The position numbers and the translations under genes are program-made. A DNA stretch of 64,000 bases, taken from positions 50,124-114,123 of the forward strand of contig CAAEXF010000091.1 in the NCBI GenBank assembly GCA_900759715.1. The letters are read 5' to 3'. The notes beneath the pieces were generated by a model. That model did not search any database. It was not told the DNA's origin and was given only the letters and a program-made list of their open reading frames with translations. Positions within the stretch are counted from its first letter, which is position 1. Every line of letters begins with the position of its first letter. Below are positions 16,588 to 24,340 of the stretch, piece by piece. The DNA is from Clostridium_AM sp900759715. GTDB taxonomy: Bacteria; Bacillota; Clostridia; Clostridiales; Clostridiaceae.

Positions 16588-17010
16588 ATGATAGGAATAG
16601 TTGTAAGTGGGCATGGAAATTTTGCAAGTGGGATTATAAGTTCATTAGAACTTATAGCTGGTAAGCAAGAAAATGTAGCAGGAGTAGATTTTACTATAAA
16701 TGATAATATTGAAAACCTACAAAGTAAGCTTGAGGATGCAGCAAAGGAACTAAGTTCTTGTGAAGGAATATTATTTCTAACTGATATAGCAGGGGGATCT
16801 CCTTTTAGAATCTGTGCTCTTTTATGCCAAGAACTAAAAAATAGCAGAGTTGTGGCAGGTACGAATGTTGGAATGATACTAGAAATCAGCTTATCTAGAG
16901 AAGGTATAGGAATAGAAGAATTAAAAAACATGGCGCTGCAGTCAGGAATTAGTGCAGTAAAGGCTTTTGAACCAAGGGAGAAAAAACAAGTTAACAATAA
17001 TGGAATCTAG
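16588..17010 (+). CDS. agaF: PTS mannose-family EIIA component
   Basis: 140 residues, a single IIA(Man) domain. The phospho-His is in MIGIVVSGHGNFASG (His9). FLTDIAGGSPFRIC is the second conserved loop. It receives phosphate from HPr and hands it to EIIB. The ribosome site is AACGAGGT. A stable hairpin separates it from the IID gene, which could set different subunit amounts. Confidence 0.9.
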   Translation: MIGIVVSGHGNFASGIISSLELIAGKQENVAGVDFTINDNIENLQSKLEDAAKELSSCEGILFLTDIAGGSPFRICALLCQELKNSRVVAGTNVGMILEISLSREGIGIEELKNMALQSGISAVKAFEPREKKQVNNNGI

Positions 17011-17028
17011 ATTTGGAGATGATCTAAA

Positions 17029-18180
17029 ATGCTATATGGTATAAAAGCTAAAAGTATCTATTGTGAAAATAGAGTTTTAGAAAATGCAACTATTATAATT
17101 GAAAATAGAATTATAAAGAAAGTTCTAGAAGAACATGAAGAAAATGACATGGAAAATGTAATAGATTTAAGTAAATACAGCATTATACCAGGATTGATTG
17201 ATTTACATGTACATGGTGCCAATGGGTACGATACTATGGACAGTAATTTTCACTCGTTAAATGAAATATCAAAATACTTAGCATCCCGTGGAATAACTTC
17301 ATTCCTTCCAACTACAGTTACTGAAGAGATCAAAAAAATAAGACAAGCTCTTATTAATATTAGTTGCTGCATGGATAAAGTTGAAGGTGCTGAAATTTTA
17401 GGCTCTTATATAGAAGGACCGTATATCTGTAAGGAGCATAAAGGTGCTCATGCAGAACATTTAATAAAGGACTTAAATTTAAAAGAATTAGAAGAATTGA
17501 TTGAAGTGTCAAAACATACTGTAAAAGTTATAACTATTGCACCAGAGAAGAAGAATGCATATGAATGTATAAAATATTTAACATCAAATAATATACAAGT
17601 ATCAATGGGACATACAAATGCCACTTACGATGAGGCAGCTGGTGCTATAGATTCTGGAGCTAAAGTTGCGGTACACACCTTTAATGGTATGAGAGGTTTT
17701 AACCATAGAGAACCAGGGATTTTGGGAGCAGTCTTAACGAAAGATGACGTGTATTGTGAATTAATATGTGATTTAGTTCATGTTCATCCCGCTGCTGTAG
17801 ATTTGTTATTAAGATGCAAAGATAAAGAAAAAGTAATCTTAATTAGTGATGGAATTCGAGCATCTGGACTACAGGATGGTGAATATATGCTTGGAGCATT
17901 AAAGGTTAATGTAAAATGCTCTATTGCTAGAGTAGAAAGCGGTTCGTTAGCAGGCAGTACAACTGATATTTTGACTTGTGTAAAGAATATGATAAAAAAA
18001 GTAGGCGTAGATCCGCTAGAGGCTATAAAAATGGCTTCCTTTAACCCAAGTAAATTATTGAATATTGATAAATTAACAGGAAGCATTAGAGAAGGAAAAA
18101 AGGCAAATTTAGTTATTATAGATGACAATTTCAATGTAGTAAAAACTCTAATTAATGGTAAAGAGGTATTTACTCGCTAA
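17029..18180 (+). CDS. nagA: N-acetylgalactosamine/glucosamine-6-phosphate deacetylase
   Basis: 383 residues, an amidohydrolase-fold enzyme. Metal and catalytic residues are visible in LIDLHVHGANGYDT, the Glu of SYIEGPYI, His in SMGHTNATYDEA, His in VAVHTFNGMRGF and the catalytic Asp in LISDGIRASGL. It removes the acetyl group from the phosphorylated sugar delivered by the PTS. In this operon the substrate is probably N-acetylgalactosamine-6-phosphate (AgaA role), but the sequence alone does not separate AgaA from NagA. Confidence 0.9.
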   Translation: MLYGIKAKSIYCENRVLENATIIIENRIIKKVLEEHEENDMENVIDLSKYSIIPGLIDLHVHGANGYDTMDSNFHSLNEISKYLASRGITSFLPTTVTEEIKKIRQALINISCCMDKVEGAEILGSYIEGPYICKEHKGAHAEHLIKDLNLKELEELIEVSKHTVKVITIAPEKKNAYECIKYLTSNNIQVSMGHTNATYDEAAGAIDSGAKVAVHTFNGMRGFNHREPGILGAVLTKDDVYCELICDLVHVHPAAVDLLLRCKDKEKVILISDGIRASGLQDGEYMLGALKVNVKCSIARVESGSLAGSTTDILTCVKNMIKKVGVDPLEAIKMASFNPSKLLNIDKLTGSIREGKKANLVIIDDNFNVVKTLINGKEVFTR

Positions 18181-18208
18181 AGAAATGTTTAGCTAGGGAG
18201 GATTATAA

Positions 18209-19066
18209 ATGAAAGAAATAGTGTCTACAAAAAAAATATTGCTTGAGGCCCAAAAGGAAAGGTATGCAGTCCCAGCCTTTAATATACACAACCTAGAGAC
18301 TATCCAGGTTGTAGTAGAAACAGCAGCTGAAATGAAATCCCCCGTAATTTTAGCTGGAACACCTAGTACATTAAAATATGCAGGTGCTGACTATATAATT
18401 TCGATTGCAAATGCTGCAGCTAAAAAATATGACATTCCTATAGCAATTCATTTAGACCATTTCGAAAATGCTCAAACTATCAAAAACTATCTTGATCTAG
18501 GATTTAAATCTGCAATGATTGATGCTTCCCACGAAAGCTTTGAAAAAAATATAGAAATAGTAAAAGAAGTAGTAGAATATGCACATAGACTTGGTGCTAC
18601 AGTTGAAGCGGAGTTAGGAAGATTAGGTGGACAAGAGGATGATTTAGTAGTTGATGAAAAAGATACTATGTATACTAATCCTGAAAGTGCAAGGGAGTTT
18701 GTTGAAAGAACAGGGATAGATTCTTTAGCGGTGGCTATAGGAACTGCTCATGGATTATATAAGGGAGAGCCTAAGTTGGACTTTGATAGATTAAAGGAAA
18801 TAAGAGCCCTTGTTAATGTACCATTAGTTCTTCACGGTGCATCCGATGTTCCAGATGATTTAGTTAAAAAAGCCATTGAACTGGGCATTTGTAAGGTTAA
18901 TGTAGCAACGGATTTAAAGATTCCTTTTGCTAGTGCTGTTAAAAAGTATTTTGTTGAACATCCAGAAGCATCTGACCCAAGACAATATATGATTCCAGGA
19001 AAGGTTGCAATGAAAGATGTTGTAATTCATAAAATAAAGGTTTGTGGAAGTGAAAATAGATTATGA
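18209..19066 (+). CDS. gatY: Class II tagatose-1,6-bisphosphate aldolase
   Basis: 285 residues, a zinc-dependent class II aldolase of the GatY/KbaY type. Features: VPAFNIHNLETIQ, the zinc-binding IAIHLDHFE, VEAELGRLGGQEDD, and VLHGASDVP. It splits tagatose-1,6-bisphosphate into dihydroxyacetone phosphate and glyceraldehyde-3-phosphate, the last step of the pathway. AGGGAGG precedes the start. The 3' end overlaps the kinase start by 4 bases (ATGA). Fructose-bisphosphate specificity cannot be excluded by sequence alone. Confidence 0.88.
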   Translation: MKEIVSTKKILLEAQKERYAVPAFNIHNLETIQVVVETAAEMKSPVILAGTPSTLKYAGADYIISIANAAAKKYDIPIAIHLDHFENAQTIKNYLDLGFKSAMIDASHESFEKNIEIVKEVVEYAHRLGATVEAELGRLGGQEDDLVVDEKDTMYTNPESAREFVERTGIDSLAVAIGTAHGLYKGEPKLDFDRLKEIRALVNVPLVLHGASDVPDDLVKKAIELGICKVNVATDLKIPFASAVKKYFVEHPEASDPRQYMIPGKVAMKDVVIHKIKVCGSENRL

Positions 19067-19989
19067 TAGCAACAATAACATTTAACCCATCTATAGATAA
19101 GCGCTATATATTAGATGATATAGTTAAAGGTGAGGTCGCTAGAGCAAAAAAAGTGCAAAACACAGCAGGCGGAAAAGGTTTAAATGTAAGCAGAGTAATA
19201 AGACTACTTGGAGAAGAAGTCACTGCTACAGGATTTTTGGGAGGACATTCAGGAGAATTTATTTCAGGTAAGCTTTTAGAGTTAAAGATAAAAGATAAAT
19301 TTGTAAAAATAAAAGGTGAAACAAGGAGCTGTTTAGCTATAATTACTAAAGATTTAACTCAGACAGAAATACTAGAGCCAGGTCCTATTGTGGAAGAAGA
19401 TGAAATAGAAAGATGGAGAGAAGCATACGATGAAATATTGAACAACTCATCAATAGTATGTGCTTCAGGAAGTCTGCCTAAAGGTATGATGTCTTCTACT
19501 TACAAAGAAATAATTGAAAAGGCAAATTTAAAAGAGGTTAAGTTTTTATTAGATACCAGTGGAGAAGCATTAGTTCAAGGAATTCATGGGAAGCCATTTT
19601 TTATTAAGCCTAATATAGATGAATTAAAAATGATCACAGGTGAAAGTGTTAACAGCGATAACGATATAATAAAGATAATAGATAAGATACATGGAAGCGG
19701 GGTAGAATTTATATTTGTATCCTTAGGTTCAAAGGGATCTCTTATAGGATACAAAGGTAAAAAATACAGAGTTCAAGTTCCTAAGGTTAAAGCAGTTAAC
19801 CCTGTAGGTTCTGGTGATTCAACAGTGGCAGGAGTTGCAGTAGCCTTGCATAGAGGTTACAATATTGAAGATACTATAGCCTTTGCATCAGCCTGTGGTA
19901 CAGCAAATGCCATGGAAGAGCAAACGGGATATGTTAACCTTGATATTGTAAATAAGATAAAAGCTGAGATAAAAATAAATATGTTATAG
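19063..19989 (+). CDS. pfkB: PfkB-family tagatose-6-phosphate/1-phosphofructokinase
   Basis: 308 residues of the ribokinase fold in the LacC/FruK group. Substrate region TFNPSIDKRY and the AGGKGLNVSRV glycine motif lie near the N terminus. The ATP site and catalytic Asp are in AVNPVGSGDSTVAGVAV. It phosphorylates tagatose-6-phosphate to the bisphosphate used by the aldolase just upstream. Its start overlaps the aldolase stop (ATGA). The gene closes the operon; a weak terminator with a T run follows. Confidence 0.88.
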   Translation: MIATITFNPSIDKRYILDDIVKGEVARAKKVQNTAGGKGLNVSRVIRLLGEEVTATGFLGGHSGEFISGKLLELKIKDKFVKIKGETRSCLAIITKDLTQTEILEPGPIVEEDEIERWREAYDEILNNSSIVCASGSLPKGMMSSTYKEIIEKANLKEVKFLLDTSGEALVQGIHGKPFFIKPNIDELKMITGESVNSDNDIIKIIDKIHGSGVEFIFVSLGSKGSLIGYKGKKYRVQVPKVKAVNPVGSGDSTVAGVAVALHRGYNIEDTIAFASACGTANAMEEQTGYVNLDIVNKIKAEIKINML

Positions 19990-20006
19990 TTTTAAGATAG
20001 TTATAG

Positions 20007-20041
20007 ACTGTAGTTAAATGTATATTTATTACAGTTTTTTC
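20007..20041 (+). terminator. Weak terminator of the aga operon
   Basis: ACTGTA (20007-20012) pairs with TACAGT (20030-20035), followed by six T. Confidence 0.5.
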
Positions 20042-20114
20042 TTTAATATATAAGAAACTTTGATTTTGTTTATAATATTGGTATAATTTAAATATGTAAA
20101 TTATTCTAGAGAAA

Positions 20115-20156
20115 AGAGGTGACTAGTTAGTACATAAAGTTTACTAACTAAATATT
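20115..20156 (+). promoter_or_regulatory. Hairpin-bridged ribosome-binding site of yqeY
   Basis: AGAGGTG (20115-20121) is the only good Shine-Dalgarno sequence but lies 35 bases before ATG 20157. A perfect 9-bp stem, TAGTTAGTA (20124-20132) with TACTAACTA (20142-20150), fills the gap. With the hairpin folded out, the spacing falls to about 8 bases, which is normal. An in-frame TAA at 20145 rules out an upstream start. Confidence 0.6.
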
Positions 20157-20594
20157 ATGTTAAAAGAATTATTAAAAAAAGATGAAATAGCAGCAATGAA
20201 GGCAAGAGAAAAGGCAAAAGTAAGTGTTTTAAGATTAGTGAGCGCTGATATAAAAGCCTTTGAAGTTAATGAGAGACAGGATATTTCTGATGAAGGTGTT
20301 ATAAAAATAATAGAAAAAAATATAAAACAAATAAAAGAAGCCTTAGAGTATGCTAAACAATTAAACAATGAAGAAAAAATAGCAGAAGGAAATTATGCTC
20401 TTGAAGTTTTAGCTCCATATCTTCCAAAACAATTAAGTGAAGAAGAAGTAGAGGGAATGGTAAAAGAAATTATAACTAATGGAAGCTATACAGCAGCAGA
20501 TATGGGAAAAATAATGAAAGAAATTATGCCAAAAGTTGCTGGTAAATTTGATAGATCAAAAATTAATCCTATGGTAAAAAAATTACTAGGATAA
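20157..20594 (+). CDS. yqeY: GatB/YqeY-domain protein
   Basis: 145 residues, a stand-alone YqeY domain: an N-terminal helical part (ARAKVSVLRLVSADIKAFEV-like) and a C-terminal three-helix part ending in KFDRSKINPMVKKLLG. The latter resembles the tRNA-binding tail of GatB. Its own function is not established; it is not an amidotransferase by itself. The ribosome site is unusual (see 20115-20156). In many Firmicutes it sits near rpsU, which is not seen here. Confidence 0.88.
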   Translation: MLKELLKKDEIAAMKAREKAKVSVLRLVSADIKAFEVNERQDISDEGVIKIIEKNIKQIKEALEYAKQLNNEEKIAEGNYALEVLAPYLPKQLSEEEVEGMVKEIITNGSYTAADMGKIMKEIMPKVAGKFDRSKINPMVKKLLG

Positions 20595-20603
20595 TATAAG
20601 TGT

Positions 20604-20648
20604 CAGCCAGGTGATAAGTGACTTAATTTGTTACTTGTCACCTGGCTG
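20604..20648 (+). terminator. Terminator of yqeY
   Basis: A 19-bp stem with one mismatch: 20604-20622 with 20630-20648. Confidence 0.75.
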
Positions 20649-20692
20649 CATTTATTTGATAAAAAGATTACTGATTGAGAGGAGAATTTTTT

Positions 20693-20902
20693 ATGAAAAT
20701 CATTATTATTTGTTCTAAAACTGGAAGTAAGTTTTCTCAAACTCAGAGCTTTATAAAAACAGATGGATTAGTTGCAAATGAGAGATTTATTCCTCTTTTA
20801 AGAGAATTGGGGTATATCGATAGTGTGGTTCAGGTATTGGAACTTCCTAATAGTTATCCAATTCTCATAGATGAACCCCAGGAGTATTTACCGGATAAAT
20901 GA
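20693..20902 (+). pseudogene. DUF166-family protein, N-terminal part (split gene)
   Basis: 69 residues from ATG 20693, preceded by GAGGAG. It starts MKIIIICSKTGSKF and ends at TGA 20900, overlapping the next reading frame by 4 bases (ATGA). By size and content it is the first third of a DUF166 protein, and the rest follows in another frame. Adding one A in the AAA run at 20897-20899 would restore a single 248-residue protein. It could be a real split with translational coupling, a recent frameshift, or a sequence error. Confidence 0.6.
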
Positions 20903-21435
20903 AACATGATATAGCTATAGGCATACATGAAGATATATTAATGGAGTTACCTAGGCTTATAAGTTTGAGCGGAGGAAAGGCTCTTATGGTGCCAATAGAA
21001 AGTAAAGATTGGTTATCAAAGTGGGTAAGAGATAAAACTATAGAAGAATGTAAGAAATACAATATTGAATATGCTTTTCCTAAACCTTTTTGTGCTCTTG
21101 AATATGGTGAATTTAAAGTAATAAATCAGTTCATAGAAGAATTTAAAATGGGTAAGCCTAAACATAAGTTATATGTTGATAAAAACAATAAAATAATTAG
21201 AACAGAGGTTTTAATTACCACTCCCTGTGGGAATTTATATAATATAACAAAGCAATTAGAAGGTAGTATAATATATAAAGAAGCTAAAGATATAGCCGCA
21301 AAGTACTGGCACGGTTTTTCCTGTCTTGGAGATGTTTACAAAGATCCTGAATTGGGCGATACTGTAGTACATGTAGCAGGACACATACATTATAATGCTA
21401 TAGAGGAAGCAGAGGTAATAAAACTTAATTTTTAA
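20899..21435 (+). pseudogene. DUF166-family protein, C-terminal part
   Basis: 178 residues. IAIGIHEDILMELPRLI, the Lys-rich linker, FPKPFCALEY, VLITTPCGNLYNITKQLEG and KYWHGFSCLGD follow the order seen in archaeal and clostridial DUF166 proteins, which have two conserved Cys regions (PCG and a late Cys). The function of the family is not known to me. The ATG overlaps the stop of the N-terminal fragment. The fragment has no clear ribosome site of its own, so expression would depend on coupling. Confidence 0.6.
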
Positions 21436-21499
21436 CTTGAATTCTATAAAAGTTTTTTAATTCCTTATAGGCTAAATCTGATATCTTTAAAAAGTTCAT
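21425..21499 (-). pseudogene. Possible remnant of an IscA/HesB-like gene
   Basis: A 24-residue minus-strand frame, opening MNFLKISDLAYKELKNF, with GAGGT and GGGG upstream. The opening resembles small HesB-like proteins, but the frame stops after 24 codons. It overlaps the end of the DUF166 gene by 11 bases. It is weakly supported. Confidence 0.25.
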
Positions 21500-21745
21500 T
21501 CCCCAAACCTCTCTTATGTCTAAATTATGAAAATATTTTCTATTGTTTTAATGGTAGTACATTTTAAATACTTTTTCAATAAAAGATACTCTATAAGTTC
21601 TCCTTAAAAATTAATAATTTAGTGAGTTCCATGACATGCTTTTGATTTTATTTAAATAACATCAGATAATCTTTATACAAGATATAATAATACCTAATTG
21701 AGCTGCATATATACTTATATAGAAAAAATTAATGTTTTTACCCGA

Positions 21746-21868
21746 TGGCTACTATCCGTAACACTTCCAATAATGGATGATACGCCTTTGGACAAGTTCT
21801 TCTAAGGCTTAGATGGAGAGAGGTAATTCTCATAAGCAAACTTTACCTGAGTCTAAGAATCACTTGAT
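21746..21868 (+). ncRNA. Candidate structured leader RNA
   Basis: Hairpin 1 pairs GGC..TATCC (about 21747-21757) with GGATGATACGCC (21774-21785). Hairpin 2 is long: CAAGT (about 21792) with ACTTG (about 21868), TTCTT with AAGAA, and AGGTAA with TTACCT inside. It lies directly upstream of the 96-residue membrane protein gene. It does not match the riboswitch classes I know by eye. The rest of 21436-21904 shows no gene on the plus strand. Confidence 0.45.
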
Positions 21869-21904
21869 AGAAACTAACAATTCGTATAAAAGGAGAAGGG
21901 GGAT

Positions 21905-22195
21905 ATGGATTTATTACAATTTGCTACTGCAGCTTTAATAGTAGAATCACTATGGGAAACTACGAAGATGTTTTGGCAAAATGGTAAGTTTAGCTATGAC
22001 AAATTAGGAGCGTTGTTATTTGGAGAACTTGTGGCTATTGGAGCGGGTATAGATTTTATGGCTGCAGTTAACCTGCCTACAAAGATACCTTATCTTGGTA
22101 TGATTCTTACAGGGATTCTTATATCTAGAGGATCGAATTTTATACATGATATCTTAGGAAATATGAATAATATCCATCAAAAAAACAAAGTCTAA
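21905..22195 (+). CDS. Small membrane protein of unknown function, 96 aa
   Basis: 96 residues with two or three hydrophobic stretches (about 4-16, 35-55 and 62-78), an amphipathic N terminus (MDLLQFATAALIVESLWETTKMFW) and a GILISRGSNFIHDILG motif near the C terminus. It looks somewhat like a phage holin-type protein, but no phage genes are near. GGAGAAGGGGG precedes ATG. A possible structured RNA leader lies upstream, suggesting its expression is controlled after transcription starts. The function is unknown. Confidence 0.7.
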   Translation: MDLLQFATAALIVESLWETTKMFWQNGKFSYDKLGALLFGELVAIGAGIDFMAAVNLPTKIPYLGMILTGILISRGSNFIHDILGNMNNIHQKNKV

Positions 22196-22262
22196 TAAAT
22201 TTAATAAAAATAAATCTAGAACATGAAAGTTTAGATTTCTAGATTTATTTTTATTAAATTTA
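22196..22262. terminator. Very long bidirectional terminator
   Basis: A 25-bp perfect stem: 22196-22220 with 22238-22262. It lies between two convergent genes and the right arm touches the stop codon of the minus-strand gene. Confidence 0.85.
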
Positions 22263-22550
22263 CAGTAATTCTGTTTCGATATCCTGAATTACAGCATCAG
22301 TATTTTCTTCTATAAAGTTAAGCACATTTTGCAGCATACTATCTGCATGTCTTTTATCAGTACTGACACAAGCAATGCCTATAACAATGGACTGATGTAA
22401 ATCGTTGTCATCAACCTCAGCTATGGAAACATTAAATTTATTCTTGGTTTTATCTATAATACTTTTTACTACCATTCTTTTTTCCTTTAATGAATGAACC
22501 CAATTTGCAAATAGATATATTCTAGCTGTACCAATAATCAAATGAATCAC
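22260..22550 (-). CDS. ylxP: DUF503/YlxP-family protein
   Basis: 96 residues, full length for DUF503. Family marks are the N-terminal GTARIYLFANWVHSLKEKRMVVKSI, and the VSIAEVDDNDLHQSIVIGIACVSTD core of a small alpha/beta fold. YlxP is usually found near ribosome maturation genes (rbfA, truB), which is not the case here. The function is poorly known. Convergent with the upstream membrane protein gene. Confidence 0.9.
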   Translation of the reverse strand: MIHLIIGTARIYLFANWVHSLKEKRMVVKSIIDKTKNKFNVSIAEVDDNDLHQSIVIGIACVSTDKRHADSMLQNVLNFIEENTDAVIQDIETELL

Positions 22551-22648
22551 TTCCTTTAGTTATTATTATATCCAATTTCCATAAAGCATAAAATAGACAT
22601 TGGTGGAAAATATAATAGTTATTACAAAGTGTTTAAAGGAGGGATTTA

Positions 22649-23275
22649 ATGATTAGAATATTTACAGATTGGCCTGAACAGTTAATTTCTTCTATTTCTA
22701 TAATAATTGGGGCCATAGTTGGTGGAGTATTCAGTTGGATTATAACTAAAAAATCTACAGATAAAACTATAGAAGTTCAAAATAAAATGTTTGAAGATAA
22801 CAGAAAATATGCAGAAGACATTAGAATAAGAAGAAGTAGAGAATATGCAAATATTATAAGATTAGATATATGCACAGCACTGTTTAATAGTATCAGGATA
22901 TTGAAAAGCATTAAGAATAAATTTGATATAGATGTATATCCTATACCAATGGATAGAGATTACTCTATTGATGTTGCATATTTAAAAAGCCAATTTCAAT
23001 TAAGGGAACTTAGCTATATTTATCAATTATATGGGATAATAGAAAAGTTAAATAAGGATACAAATAAATTTAGATACTTTAATGAGGAAGATTATAATAA
23101 TGTTAAAATGGGATGTCAGATGTTTTTGAAAAAATTATATGGAGATAATCTGAATAATATACTAGAGTTTGATATAGAAAAAGTTAGTTATGAAGAACTC
23201 TACGATAATGAATTGATTAAAGTTGGATATAAAGAGGTATTGAGCAAATTGGATAATATCTGTAATACAGATTGA
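22649..23275 (+). CDS. Membrane-anchored hypothetical protein, 208 aa
   Basis: One membrane helix near the N terminus (about 13-33, SISIIIGAIVGGVFSWII), then KKSTDKTIEVQ and a charged, mostly helical cytosolic part rich in Lys, Asp and Tyr. I recognise no catalytic motif. AAGGAGGGA lies 6 bases before ATG, so it is translated. It stands alone, with a terminator 110 bases downstream. The layout resembles single-helix helper proteins found as cargo in mobile regions, but no such neighbour is seen. Confidence 0.65.
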   Translation: MIRIFTDWPEQLISSISIIIGAIVGGVFSWIITKKSTDKTIEVQNKMFEDNRKYAEDIRIRRSREYANIIRLDICTALFNSIRILKSIKNKFDIDVYPIPMDRDYSIDVAYLKSQFQLRELSYIYQLYGIIEKLNKDTNKFRYFNEEDYNNVKMGCQMFLKKLYGDNLNNILEFDIEKVSYEELYDNELIKVGYKEVLSKLDNICNTD

Positions 23276-23387
23276 TATAATAAGTACATAAGTTTAATAA
23301 GGATGAAATTATGGCATCCTTAAGAGCTTACCATGAAATATTCATAGTGCTTTAATATATATTAAATTAAGTAAAATGATATAGTTG

Positions 23388-23439
23388 AAAAATTAAGAAC
23401 TTTTGAAAAATGATTTATTTTCAAAAGCTCTTAATTTTT
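23388..23439. terminator. Bidirectional terminator between the 208-aa gene and rsgI
   Basis: AAAAATTAAGA... (23388-23409) pairs with 23418-23439 with one mismatch. T runs lie on both strands. Confidence 0.75.
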
Positions 23440-24340
23440 ACTTTTCTTTGTTTTTATTACCTTTATCGCGGTTATCATGCTTATCATTTTTGTCTTCATT
23501 GTCATAGCCATGCTTGTTGTATTTATCAAGCTTTTTATTTGATTTTTCAAAGTCAGAGTCATCGGTATATTTTTTGTTGTTTCCTAAACCATTATTATTT
23601 TTGATGTCATTGGCATTATCTGATGCCTTATAATTTTTATTAGAATTTGAATTGTTTTTGTCAGTACTTGATTTATTTTCATCCGAGTTTGATTTGTTTA
23701 TATTTGAATTATTATTTTTAGGTGAAATATTATTAGTGCTTTTATTAGTCTTATTAAATACAGTAGTTCCATTGTTGTCAATTTTTGCATTAAGGTTATT
23801 TTTTGACAGTTCTTTTTCAAGGCTTGGTAAATCAATTTCTTTTCCAGTTATATTTACTGCAATTGTTTTACCAGTATTAATGTAGTTGTCATTTATATAT
23901 TTATCTTCTTTAGCTTGATTTACTACCCTTACTAAGGCATCATCTATCTGTGTATTCTTAGTTTTTATCTTTTTCAAAATTTTCTCTCCATCAGAATCCA
24001 AGGATTGAGAGGACAATATTCTGTTCCATCTGTTTAATTTGAATTCAATAGCTGGAGTTATACTAATAGTAACTGTAGAAACAGGAGTATAATAGGCATA
24101 AGCTCCTCCTCCTAAGCTTAGTATGAAAAACATTAAACAAGCTGCTGCAATATATTTAAACTTGTTTATGCATTTAAAAGGAGTATTAAAAACTTTTCCA
24201 TTGTATTCTCCGCCTACAATGGGTAAGGCTTTGCTTTTATCAATTTTAATTTTTAGAAACTCACCATCGGGAGTCATTATATAAGCAGCATTTCCTTTAA
24301 TCTCCATAACTAGTCCATCTTTAATATTCATTACTTTCAC
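23438..24340 (-). CDS. rsgI: RsgI-like anti-sigma factor
   Basis: 300 residues: an N-terminal RsgI domain (about 1-50) that binds SigI, a single membrane helix (about 62-84), an extracytoplasmic domain with STVTISITPAIEFKLNRWNRI as in other RsgI proteins, then about 110 residues of Asn/Lys/Asp/Ser repeats. In clostridial relatives the outer tail often carries carbohydrate-binding domains; here it is low complexity with no such domain. It overlaps sigI by 20 bases, so sigma and anti-sigma factor are made together. Confidence 0.88.
   Translation of the reverse strand: MKVMNIKDGLVMEIKGNAAYIMTPDGEFLKIKIDKSKALPIVGGEYNGKVFNTPFKCINKFKYIAAACLMFFILSLGGGAYAYYTPVSTVTISITPAIEFKLNRWNRILSSQSLDSDGEKILKKIKTKNTQIDDALVRVVNQAKEDKYINDNYINTGKTIAVNITGKEIDLPSLEKELSKNNLNAKIDNNGTTVFNKTNKSTNNISPKNNNSNINKSNSDENKSSTDKNNSNSNKNYKASDNANDIKNNNGLGNNKKYTDDSDFEKSNKKLDKYNKHGYDNEDKNDKHDNRDKGNKNKEK

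Noticed and set aside
20897..20902. TGA in the DUF166 gene as a selenocysteine codon
   Set aside because: The coding signal after the stop is in a different frame, so reading through the TGA would not restore the protein.
21746..21868. Known riboswitch (M-box, yybP-ykoY, GEMM, ydaO)
   Set aside because: None of the signature loops of these classes could be found by eye; left as an unassigned structure.
21905..22195. Phage holin or prophage remnant
   Set aside because: Size and helices fit loosely, but no endolysin, capsid, integrase or attachment site is near.
23410..23885. Plus-strand hydrophobic ORFs opposite rsgI
   Set aside because: They are antisense readings of the Asn/Lys/Asp-rich tail and have no ribosome site.
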